Shown: piece by piece, positions 1-7,061 of the stretch
How the letters are laid out: every line of letters starts with the position of its first letter
Position numbering within the stretch: the first letter of the stretch is position 1
Origin: Ramicandelaber brevisporus
Taxonomy: Eukaryota > Kickxellomycota > Ramicandelaberales > Ramicandelaberaceae
Assembly: GCA_025201865.1 (NCBI GenBank)
Contig: MU603093.1
Span: forward strand, 6,618-17,856
Direction: 5' to 3'
DNA length: 11,239 nt
Made by a program: the position numbers and the translations under genes
Notes under the pieces: generated by a model
What the model was told of the DNA's origin: nothing
Seen by the model: the letters and a program-made list of their open reading frames with translations, nothing else
Databases searched by the model: none

Positions 1-32
1 TGGAGAGCCGGGTTCAACTCCCGGTAGCCGAG
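1..32 (+). tRNA. 3' end of a tRNA, probably tRNA-Glu (5' part outside window)
   Basis: The first 32 bases read as the end of a tRNA: three bases of the anticodon-stem 3' side (TGG), a 4-nt variable region (AGAG), a perfect 5-bp T stem (CCGGG/CCCGG) enclosing the 7-nt loop TTCAACT, a 7-nt acceptor 3' strand (TAGCCGA) and discriminator G. The TGGAGA start and discriminator G resemble fungal tRNA-Glu genes, where the anticodon stem ends CGTGG. The anticodon is outside the window, so the identity is inferred; tRNA-Asp is the main alternative. A T-rich Pol III terminator follows directly. It is convergent with the protease gene. Confidence 0.82.
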
Positions 33-36
33 CTTC

Positions 37-55
37 TTTTCTTTTCTTTTCTTTT
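37..55 (+). terminator. Pol III terminator (four TTTT runs)
   Basis: Four successive TTTT runs separated by single C bases begin five bases after the tRNA end. A run of four or more T on the coding strand is the usual RNA polymerase III stop. From about 56 to 154 the spacer continues T/C-rich with CTCA-type repeats (about 80-110), up to the stop codon of the convergent protease gene. Confidence 0.75.
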
Positions 56-154
56 GTTTGCTTTGCCTTTCCTTCCCCTTCTCATTCTCACTCACTCACA
101 CTCATTCTCTTTTGCAATTGCATCGACTGCTATTCTCTTTGCATTTTATGCATG

Positions 155-1162
155 TTATGCCAGCGACAGCCCCGTCGCCGCAGCAAGCCATTCCAGATGG
201 CTCGCCGCCCGCGTAAAGTAGTTGACCGTGTCCGCCCCGCCACACAGCGGCCCGACGCTGTTCGCGTCCGGCTTGTCCGTCCCGCTGAAGCTCGTCACCC
301 CCACCAGTGCATATCCTCCGCCGCCACCTCCATTCCCACCGCCTGTCTGCACCAGCAACGGCCCACCCGAATCGCCTGCACAGACTCCGCGACCATTCGT
401 ACCCACCGTGCAGATCAACCCGTCGTCGTTGGACTCGAACGACCGTTGCAGAACCGTGCTGCATCGATCCAGCGACCCTGTCTGCAGCTCAACCCGCAGC
501 AGATCCGGCGACAATGGTGAACCTGGTTGCGACCCGATGCGACCCCATCCCGCGGCAACTAGCGGCTGTCCATTGGCTTCGATGTGTGAAGTTGAGATCC
601 TCACGGTTGCACTTGCCAGCACATCGCCCGCACCTCCATTTCCGACCTGTAGCGTTCGTGTTCCTCCACCTCCACCATTCATATTCGATCGAAGTCGAAT
701 GATTCCAATATCATTAACTCCAAATCCATTCGCGTCATACTGTGGATGAGTTTCCAACGATTCCACCTCCAGCATATATCCAGTATCGCCACCATTTTGT
801 TTAAATATCACTGCCTCCACCCAGCTTGGATCATACGTAGAATCGGTAGTCTTGTTGTACAAACAGTGCGCTGCTGACAGGATAATGTTTGGAGCAATCA
901 ACGAACCGCCACATGAGTGGATAACGTCATTGTCGTGAACGCGAACGCGAACTGCAAATGGGAACTCAGAGGTGCTGCTGAGCTCGCCGTTGGCTATAAA
1001 GAAAGCAGGGGAGAAGGTGGAGGCGGTGGCGTTGTGAACGGGATGCCACAGTTTGATAGATGCGGAGGACGAAGAGGGCTGTGGTGGAGCGGCGTGGACA
1101 TTACTGCCAGCAGTAATGCCGAGTGCAACGAAGAATGCCAAGTTTGTAAATCGTATCGTCAT
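155..1162 (-). CDS. Secreted trypsin-fold serine protease (family S1)
   Basis: Intronless frame of 335 residues. Residues 1-24 look like a signal peptide (basic MTIR, hydrophobic core, cleavage near VHA-A), so the enzyme should be secreted. The S1 catalytic triad is complete: His99 in LSAAHC, Asp151 in NDIGII, Ser265 in GDSGGP. Cys84/Cys100 fit the disulfide next to the catalytic His, Cys234/Cys251 the Cys168-182 pair and Cys261/Cys307 the Cys191-220 pair. A GWG motif lies at 205-207. The mature chain probably starts near Ile56 (IANGE), preceded by Phe, not by a basic residue. By alignment, the residue at chymotrypsin position 189 is Gly259, not Asp as in trypsin, so cleavage after Lys/Arg is not expected; a chymotrypsin- or elastase-like preference is inferred. 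Two glycine-rich insertions (162-167 and about 274-283) lie in surface loops. Length is slightly above the usual S1 size. The ATG at 1162 gives the signal peptide, which supports this start. It is convergent with the upstream tRNA. Confidence 0.93.
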   Translation of the reverse strand: MTIRFTNLAFFVALGITAGSNVHAAPPQPSSSSASIKLWHPVHNATASTFSPAFFIANGELSSTSEFPFAVRVRVHDNDVIHSCGGSLIAPNIILSAAHCLYNKTTDSTYDPSWVEAVIFKQNGGDTGYMLEVESLETHPQYDANGFGVNDIGIIRLRSNMNGGGGGTRTLQVGNGGAGDVLASATVRISTSHIEANGQPLVAAGWGRIGSQPGSPLSPDLLRVELQTGSLDRCSTVLQRSFESNDDGLICTVGTNGRGVCAGDSGGPLLVQTGGGNGGGGGGYALVGVTSFSGTDKPDANSVGPLCGGADTVNYFTRAASHLEWLAAATGLSLA

Positions 1163-1400
1163 TTCTAGTGCATTTTGTTACGCGATGATGCGGCAGAAAG
1201 AAGAACAAACGGAGACAAAGGCCCCTAGTGTAGCATCTCGCAGTACACACTCATCAATGTCACTGTGAAAGAGGGGGTGGCGAAGCATTTTTTCTTGAAA
1301 TGGGATTGACGAGGCGGGTTATTTTATACTCATTTCTTTTTTATATGCATTTTTGATTTACAAACAAATGAATTAAACTCTGAAGTCAAGTCAAGTTAAG
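1163..1400 (-). promoter_or_regulatory. Intergenic promoter region of the protease; candidate TATA element at 1321-1328
   Basis: This 238-bp gap must hold both the 3' end of the 1401-2033 gene and the promoter of the protease, both on the - strand. Read on that strand, TATAAAAT occurs at 1328-1321, about 160 bases before the protease ATG, and a second A/T-rich ATATAAAAAA stretch lies near 1340-1348. These could act as a TATA box or as 3'-end processing signals of the preceding gene; sequence alone does not decide. No other gene-like signal is seen here. Confidence 0.3.
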
Positions 1401-1407
1401 TTAAGTT
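1383..1407. repeat. Pentanucleotide repeat AAGTY x5 spanning a stop codon
   Basis: Five tandem 5-bp units on the + strand: AAGTC twice, then AAGTT three times. The TAA stop of the small - strand gene (1401-1403) lies inside the array, so slippage here would alter the C-terminus or the stop position. Confidence 0.8.
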
Positions 1408-2033
1408 GGAATACTTGGAGGAGGTGGCGGGTCTAGTGGCTGCAAATGCTTGATAAACGATTCAGCAACCTTCTCATCCAGTCCATATTTGCTTGCAATT
1501 TGGTGCTGTTGCTCAATGTTCGTCGATCTGTTTGCAATAATCTTCAGCATGTCGTGCAAATCCTCAGCATGAATACGGCCTCTTCTCGCTACAATTCCCT
1601 GTGGACTGTCATCCTCCGTAGCCTGTTGATCAGCAACACGCTGTGCCAGCACTTGGTGAACTGGATTCAGCTCGCCTTCAGATGCGACAACCTGGGAGTG
1701 TGACGGCAATGGCGAGAGTGTAATGCGAGCGTCGTATTTGGCAGCTTCGGATTTCGATGACGACACTCCACCCAGTGGGTTAAGGTCGGTTTCGCGAGGT
1801 GGTCTCAATGTGGATAAATGAGACAGTAGCGTTGCCATTTCATCCTTTTGTTGTTGCTGTTGTTGCTGTGCAGTGGCGGTGGAGTCGGCATCTGCGCGAT
1901 CTTTGGCAACTTCAGGTGGAGTTGGCGTTTTGAGGACGGTTGAAGAAGGTGCTTGCGGGAATTTGCGTCCAGCAGCACTGGCGGCTGTCGATGCACTGCT
2001 GCTCGTCGCGACTTTCGAGGCTGCTTGTCCCAT
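1401..2033 (-). CDS. Conserved small protein with MGxxxSK N-terminus and helical C-terminal domain (NDUFAF4-like?)
   Basis: 210 residues when started at the ATG at 2033. I chose this over the upstream in-frame ATG at 2126 because it gives MGQAASK, a good N-myristoylation pattern (Gly2, small residue at 6, Lys7), whereas the extra 31 residues are hydrophobic and look like translated 5' leader. Order: Ser/Ala-rich start; GRKFPQAP motif at 22-29; a disordered stretch with seven Gln (56-62); a middle segment with DLNPLGG (83-89); then a compact helical segment at about 151-200 (GRIHAEDLHDML ... IASKYGLDEKVAESFIKHL) and a proline-rich end (202-206). The RKFP plus C-terminal helix-turn-helix layout recalls a fungal protein family of unknown function, and the C-terminal segment loosely resembles the end of NDUFAF4, a complex I assembly factor that also starts MG. 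That link is from memory of the pattern and is tentative. Its promoter lies in the repeat-rich 2034-2293 gap. Confidence 0.78.
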   Translation of the reverse strand: MGQAASKVATSSSASTAASAAGRKFPQAPSSTVLKTPTPPEVAKDRADADSTATAQQQQQQQKDEMATLLSHLSTLRPPRETDLNPLGGVSSSKSEAAKYDARITLSPLPSHSQVVASEGELNPVHQVLAQRVADQQATEDDSPQGIVARRGRIHAEDLHDMLKIIANRSTNIEQQHQIASKYGLDEKVAESFIKHLQPLDPPPPPSIPT

Positions 2034-2179
2034 CGCTGACAAGATGTCCGTTGTAATAGAAAAATAAAGAATCAAATGAGCAAGTTGCAAAATAGAGTAA
2101 ACGAAGTGAAGTAGACGAAAAAACAAATAAAAAAATTTGGGGGTAACATTTGAAGGAAAAGGTACGAAGAGTAAGGACG

Positions 2180-2212
<33 letters not shown>

Positions 2213-2293
2213 GTGATAATAATAATAAATGTAATAATGAGAATGAGAATAAGAATGAGAATAATGTCGATAGAGTTGCAGAGATTAGTACTA
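2034..2293. promoter_or_regulatory. Intergenic region: myosin 3' end and promoter of the small gene
   Basis: 260 bp between the stop of the myosin tail and the ATG of the MGxxxSK gene. On the - strand it holds T-rich and CT-rich tracts just before the ATG (about 2050-2145), typical of fungal promoters, and trinucleotide/hexanucleotide repeats further upstream. No clear TATA box or canonical AATAAA on the - strand is seen. Confidence 0.35.
2180..2228. repeat. (AAT)n microsatellite
   Basis: An uninterrupted AAT/ATA array of about 10.7 units covers 2180-2211, followed after GGTG by a second short AAT run to 2228. GAGAAT-type imperfect hexamers follow at about 2238-2265. Short reading frames across it (poly-Asn or poly-Ile) are artefacts of the repeat. 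Confidence 0.93.
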
Positions 2294-5200
2294 CTACTGC
2301 TGTTGCTGTTGTTGATCAGTACGAGGTGTGTTTGGCATTGGCGTGTTGAATGTTGTTGCAGTCGTCATTGAAGTCGGCGTTCCACCAATCCGCTTTTTAA
2401 TCTGCTGAATTTCGCGTTCCAATCTCTCGGCTCGTTCGCGTGCTGCATTTGCCTCCGCTCTCGCTCTCGCCACCTGTGTCTGCTGCTCCAGCTCCTTAGC
2501 CTCGAGCTCATCAATGTAATCACGCTGTTGCCTGACTTGGTCGTCGAGTCGCTTTGTGGCATCTTCCGCGCGCTGTCGCATCGTCTCCTGCTGCACAACC
2601 TGGCTCTGCAAATCGGTGACTGTGCGCTCGAGCTTCTTGGCCGTCTTGGCCATCTCTTGGTGCTTCGCAATGTCGGTTTGCATCTGATTGACCAAGCCGG
2701 AAAGAGCATTGGACGAGCTTGCTTGGTCATTGAGGGCACGCTGCTTGGCTCCGTCCACAATGTTGTCAGCCTCGTGGCTCACCAAGCGCAGCCGCTGCTC
2801 GTTGACGATTTGCTCGAGTGCAACCTTGGCCTTTGTCAAGTCAGTGTTGGCATTGCGCTCGTGTCGAAGAGCTTCCTGAGTATCAGCGAGAGCAGTCTCA
2901 GTGGCCAAAAGCTTCTTGACGGCAGCATCGGCCTCAGCACGGTGTTTGACGAGCTGATCGCGCAGATTGGTGATGGCAGCATTGGTAGCTTCATGGTCAG
3001 CATGCTCGCTAGTCAATGAATCGAGGCGGCGCTGCATCGTGTCAAGAGCCTGCTGGAGAGCACGACGATCATTCTCAATGACATCGCGGCTGAGTCGAGC
3101 TTCATGCAGATGAGTCTCGAGCTCCTGGATACGGTGCTCCAGCTGCGCAATAAGAGCTGAGCTTTGAGAAGCTGATGCAAGCGAGTGTAACCCACCAACG
3201 GATCCATCGGAGAGCTCAGCGACTCTGGCAGTGAGACGAGCCTTGTCATCTTGCAGCAGTGCATTCGCACGCTTAACATCCTCCAATTCCAGCTGGCACT
3301 GCGCCAATGAGCTGTCGAGAGCCACTTGCACCTCACGCAGTTGCTGCACCATCATGTTAGCCTCATCCAGCTGGTCAGACATCTGCGCCACCTGAGTGCT
3401 GTACGTCTGTCGAACATCCGCCAGCAATCGATCATTCTCCTGGCCAACCTCCAACTTGTGGCGCTCGAGCTCGTTGACAGCTTGTTCGGCACGCTCGCGC
3501 AGCATCGCATTCGTTTCCTGATCAACTGACTGCTCATCCAATCTCGCGCGTAGTTCAGCCAACTGTTGATCCAAATCGTGAGCGACATCCTCAGCAGTAT
3601 CGCGCTGTGTAGTCAAATCGGCCACTGTAGTCTGATACTCGCGCTCAGCTTCGACAAAGTCTGCTTCAAGTTTGGCAAGACGCTGGCGCAGGATGCTGGT
3701 CTGGGCTGTCTCGGATGTGGCCTGATCACGCTGAGCAATGCATGCAGCCAAATCACGCTCCAGCTCGCTGACATGGACTTGCTCAGCTTCCAGTCGCGCT
3801 TGAGCATCCTGAAGAGCCTGGTCAGCATTGCGAAGATGAGCCTCATACTCTTGGGCGACGCTGAGTTGAGCATCAAGCTGCTCGCGAGCCTGGGCATATT
3901 CAGCACGCAAATCAGCACATTCGGTAATACGGTCGTCGAGCTCATGCGTGCGGGTATCAAGTTCATGTTGAGCAATGCGCAACGCTTCGGTGAGTTCGCG
4001 CTGTGACTCTATCAGACGGGAAACACGCTCATCCAGCAGCTGCTTGGTGCTGAGGCCATGCTTCTGCTCGAGCTCCAATGTAGTAAGGGCAGCTGTGACT
4101 TGATCCAATTCACCCTGCAACTGCTTGAGCTGAGCTGTGAGTTCAGTGACACGTCGCTCGGCAGCACTACCGGCATTCTTCTGTGCCTTGAGGTCATTCT
4201 CGTACTGCTCGCAATTTCTACGTGCTGCCATCATCTCAGCCTTGGAACCAATCAACTGCTTCTCCAAGTCTTCTGCTTTGACCTTGAGCTCGTTTGCCAA
4301 TCGCTCATGTCGGCGCGCCAGTTGGTCAACAGCCAGTCGCATCTCTCGCTCCTCTCGCAGTTGTGCTTCGGCAGCATGCAAATCTGTTGTGAGCTTCTGG
4401 CGCACCTCTTCAGCAGTTGTCTTGGACTTGTTCACTGATGTCATCGCACCCAGCACGCGCTCCATCTCCAACTCAAGCTTCATCTTCAAATTGAGCAGCT
4501 CGTTCTTTGCAGACATTTCTTCATCCAAGCGCTCACCAATTGTGTTGAGCTCATCCAGCAATTCATTGCGCAGCGCAGCCTTCTCAGCCTCGAACTTTGA
4601 CTTTGAGTGATCCATCTCAATTCTGCTGCGGTCAAGCTCATTGCGCATTGATGAACGGGCAGCTTCCGCAGCCTCGCGTGCTTGAATCTCAGCGGCCATC
4701 TGCTTGGTGAGTTCCGATTCACGATCGGTGAGACGCTTGATGGTTTGCTCCAGAGCATGTACGCTGCGTGAATCAGTGCTCAGCTGCTTCAGTAGACTAG
4801 ACAGCTCATCCTGTGCAGCTTGCTTGGACTTGATGAGCTCAGTAATGGTGATGTCAGCGGCAGTCTTCTGAGCGGTGATGGCATCCAATGCTTCCTTAGC
4901 CTTGCGTAACTCAACCTGCTGTTCATGGTGCTTCTTCTGCATTACCTCAATGTCATCCTGCTGGCCAGCCTGCAACGAATCGGCTTCATGGAGACGCTCT
5001 TCCAGCGCGGCATAGCTCTCACGAACCAGTTGGAGCTCGTGCTGTAAATCTTCAACCTGAGACACAGCCTTGACGCGAGCCTTCTCAGCAGTCTGGCGCT
5101 GCTGCTCGATGCTCAGCACAGCTTCTTCCGCAGCCCGCAGCCGTTCCTCCAGAGCACTCTTTGTCTGCTGAACGTGACCAGCATGTTTAACACCAAGCTT

Positions 5201-6904
5201 GTCCAACTGTGCGCGCAATTCGTCTCGTTCAACATGTGCCGCAGCAAGAGCCTCTCGCAAATTGCCCAAATCGCGCTCCAATGTTCGAATGCGCTCTGAG
5301 TGAATTTGATGATCTTGGCTGATATTCTGCAATCGGTTGCCAGAGTTTTCGCGTTCACGCTCCAAATCAGCCAATTGACTCTGCACAAATGCCAAGCGCT
5401 GCTCCAATCCAGCTCGCTCACCAACCATTTCAGCAATGCGCGCATCTCTAACTGCAAGACTCTGCTCAAGTTCAGTAATACGCTGCTCCAGCACCACACG
5501 AGACTGGCTAGTCGATGATGAAATGCGATGGGCATCGGCCAACTGCTTGCGAGCATCAGCAAGGTGCTCTTCGGCGGATGCCAGCTTGGACTCGGCAGTG
5601 GCGCGCGCAGCAACAGCAGCTTCGAGGCGCTGTTCAATCTCGCGCACATCTGCCTCGATCTCAATGCGCTGTTTGTGCATGATAGAATTCTCACTGCGCA
5701 CGTCCTCAAGCTCAATGCGTACTTCTTCGAGGGCACCAAGGTGAGCGCGACGTTCACTGTCGGCCTTTGAACGGAGAGAATCCAATTCAGCACGCAGACC
5801 AGTCAGCTCGGCATCGCGCAGATTCATCAGTTGATGGTATTCACTCTCAGCACCAAGCTTGGATTCAGCAATACGGCGAGCCTCAGCCAACTCCCGATCC
5901 ATTTCATCTCGCATTCGAAGTAAAGAGGCAGTTTCATCTTTTGCAGCAGCCAATTCGCCGGATAGAGATTCACTGTGATGACTGAGTTCCAAATGAACAC
6001 GCTCCAAGTGCTTGAGCGATGATTCAGTCTTTGATGCTTGTTCAATCACCAGTGCCTTTTCAGCCTGTACTTTAGCCACTTGTTCACCCATCTCGGCAAT
6101 TGCACCGCGGGCTGCATCCAGCTCAGACTGCAGTGTAGTTATCTTCTCGGATGTATTCGTTTGGATGGACTGAAGTTCAAGTGTCTGATTAGTGGTGTTC
6201 AATAAACGTGCTTCGTAATCAACAATGGTAGACTGCAATGAATCCAATCTCTCACGCAACACTTTATTAGTCTCATCAACAGACGCAGAATGGCTGATGG
6301 CTTCTTCAGCAGAAGTTGTTGCAGAATCTCTCTCAATAGTCAGCTGTTTGCATCTGGTGCGCTCATCCTCCAGTGCAGATTGCAGATTTGTTACCAACAA
6401 TTTAGATGAATCACTATCGCCTTCCAATCTGTCGACATAAGCAATGCCTTGGCGAATAGTTTCTTGAGCAGATGCCAGTTCTCTCTTTAATCTCTCCACT
6501 TCTCCTTCCAGAGCTTCGTTTACATTCTGTAACTGATTAACTGCCTCTGACTTGTTCATTACCAATTCATCCAATTTCGCATTCTTTGTAATCAGTGCGT
6601 CTAACTGGGCAGCTTGCTCACCATGAGACGTGCGTCCTTCATTAATTGCTGCTGTCAAATGCTCACGCTCAACTGTCAATGCATTGTTTATATTCATTAA
6701 TCTGTTGCGTTCGCCTTCTTCTTCTGCCATGCGTTCCTGCAATTCTCTCAAAGCACGCTCACGTTCACGAGCTCTAATACCTTCACCAACACTGCTGCGG
6801 ATTAAAGAAGGCCGAACTTGTTCAAATAACTGCCACCATGACCAAGTTTGAAGATTATTCAAGTAAAACTTGGCTCCATTCTGAATCAATACTGCTGCAC
6901 GCAT
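2294..6904 (-). CDS. Myosin II heavy chain, coiled-coil tail part (separated from the motor by a frame break)
   Basis: 1,536 residues from the ATG at 6904. It begins with the second IQ region and the class II lever-arm junction (residues 1-32, with the TWSWWQLFEQVRP signature), then runs as a heptad-rich, E/Q/L/R/A-rich alpha helix with no proline that I can find from about 33 to 1506, and ends in a 30-residue non-helical tailpiece (1507-1536) with three Thr-Pro sites (T1509, T1521, T1526) and six Gln. This is the dimerising, filament-forming rod of conventional myosin, which acts in the cytokinetic actomyosin ring. The rod is longer than the roughly 1,080 residues typical of animal myosin II; some fungal class II tails are also long. 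It lies directly downstream of the motor on the same strand but in another frame; the 139-bp duplication at 6813-7061 causes the shift. The ATG at 6904 may be fortuitous: in an intact gene it is an internal Met. Probably part of one gene with 6906-10436. Confidence 0.9.
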   Translation of the reverse strand: MRAAVLIQNGAKFYLNNLQTWSWWQLFEQVRPSLIRSSVGEGIRARERERALRELQERMAEEEGERNRLMNINNALTVEREHLTAAINEGRTSHGEQAAQLDALITKNAKLDELVMNKSEAVNQLQNVNEALEGEVERLKRELASAQETIRQGIAYVDRLEGDSDSSKLLVTNLQSALEDERTRCKQLTIERDSATTSAEEAISHSASVDETNKVLRERLDSLQSTIVDYEARLLNTTNQTLELQSIQTNTSEKITTLQSELDAARGAIAEMGEQVAKVQAEKALVIEQASKTESSLKHLERVHLELSHHSESLSGELAAAKDETASLLRMRDEMDRELAEARRIAESKLGAESEYHQLMNLRDAELTGLRAELDSLRSKADSERRAHLGALEEVRIELEDVRSENSIMHKQRIEIEADVREIEQRLEAAVAARATAESKLASAEEHLADARKQLADAHRISSSTSQSRVVLEQRITELEQSLAVRDARIAEMVGERAGLEQRLAFVQSQLADLERERENSGNRLQNISQDHQIHSERIRTLERDLGNLREALAAAHVERDELRAQLDKLGVKHAGHVQQTKSALEERLRAAEEAVLSIEQQRQTAEKARVKAVSQVEDLQHELQLVRESYAALEERLHEADSLQAGQQDDIEVMQKKHHEQQVELRKAKEALDAITAQKTAADITITELIKSKQAAQDELSSLLKQLSTDSRSVHALEQTIKRLTDRESELTKQMAAEIQAREAAEAARSSMRNELDRSRIEMDHSKSKFEAEKAALRNELLDELNTIGERLDEEMSAKNELLNLKMKLELEMERVLGAMTSVNKSKTTAEEVRQKLTTDLHAAEAQLREEREMRLAVDQLARRHERLANELKVKAEDLEKQLIGSKAEMMAARRNCEQYENDLKAQKNAGSAAERRVTELTAQLKQLQGELDQVTAALTTLELEQKHGLSTKQLLDERVSRLIESQRELTEALRIAQHELDTRTHELDDRITECADLRAEYAQAREQLDAQLSVAQEYEAHLRNADQALQDAQARLEAEQVHVSELERDLAACIAQRDQATSETAQTSILRQRLAKLEADFVEAEREYQTTVADLTTQRDTAEDVAHDLDQQLAELRARLDEQSVDQETNAMLRERAEQAVNELERHKLEVGQENDRLLADVRQTYSTQVAQMSDQLDEANMMVQQLREVQVALDSSLAQCQLELEDVKRANALLQDDKARLTARVAELSDGSVGGLHSLASASQSSALIAQLEHRIQELETHLHEARLSRDVIENDRRALQQALDTMQRRLDSLTSEHADHEATNAAITNLRDQLVKHRAEADAAVKKLLATETALADTQEALRHERNANTDLTKAKVALEQIVNEQRLRLVSHEADNIVDGAKQRALNDQASSSNALSGLVNQMQTDIAKHQEMAKTAKKLERTVTDLQSQVVQQETMRQRAEDATKRLDDQVRQQRDYIDELEAKELEQQTQVARARAEANAARERAERLEREIQQIKKRIGGTPTSMTTATTFNTPMPNTPRTDQQQQQQ

Positions 6905-7061
6905 TCTAGCAATTGAACGACGCGCATTCTAGCAATTGAATCAACGTTGATCGAACTTGCTCAAATAACTGCCACCATGACCAAGTTTGAAGATTATTCA
7001 AGTAAAACTTGGCTCCATTCTGAATCAATACTGCTGCACGCATTCTAGCAATTGAACGACG
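6813..7061. repeat. 110-bp direct duplication with 29-bp scar inside the myosin gene
   Basis: 6813-6922 and 6952-7061 are identical over 110 bp except one position (T at 6821, C at 6960; synonymous GAA/GAG on the coding strand). The offset is 139 bp, that is 1 modulo 3, which accounts exactly for the frame difference between the motor and tail frames. The 29-bp spacer (6923-6951) is an 18-bp third partial copy plus 11 bp completing a perfect 12-bp palindrome. The copies encode RRSIARMRAAVLIQ...LFEQVR, the second IQ region and start of the class II neck-tail junction. The near-identity points to a recent event or to an assembly error. Confidence 0.96.

Noticed and set aside
152-749. Overlapping + strand frames opposite the protease
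   Set aside because: Pro/Arg-rich shadows of the glycine-rich protease coding strand; the - strand frame has the full S1 triad.
2034-2126. 31-residue hydrophobic N-terminal extension of the small gene
   Set aside because: It is in frame but looks like translated T-rich leader; the downstream ATG gives a good MGxxxSK start. Not fully excluded.
2137-2371. Poly-Asn and poly-Ile reading frames on the + strand
   Set aside because: They are readings of the AAT microsatellite and have no protein-like sequence outside it.
2528-6851. Many 60-160 codon frames on the + strand opposite the myosin tail
   Set aside because: They mirror the repetitive codon use of the coiled coil (antisense Leu/Ser-rich shadows) and match no domain.
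6783-7061. Canonical GT-AG or GC-AG intron that removes exactly one repeat copy (139 nt)
   Set aside because: Such an intron needs AGGT or AGGC within the repeated unit; reading the 110 bp on the coding strand, neither occurs.
6813-7061. Mobile element insertion as the cause of the myosin break
   Set aside because: All but about 11 bp of the extra sequence is a copy of the adjacent myosin exon; there are no terminal inverted repeats, target-site duplication or transposase.
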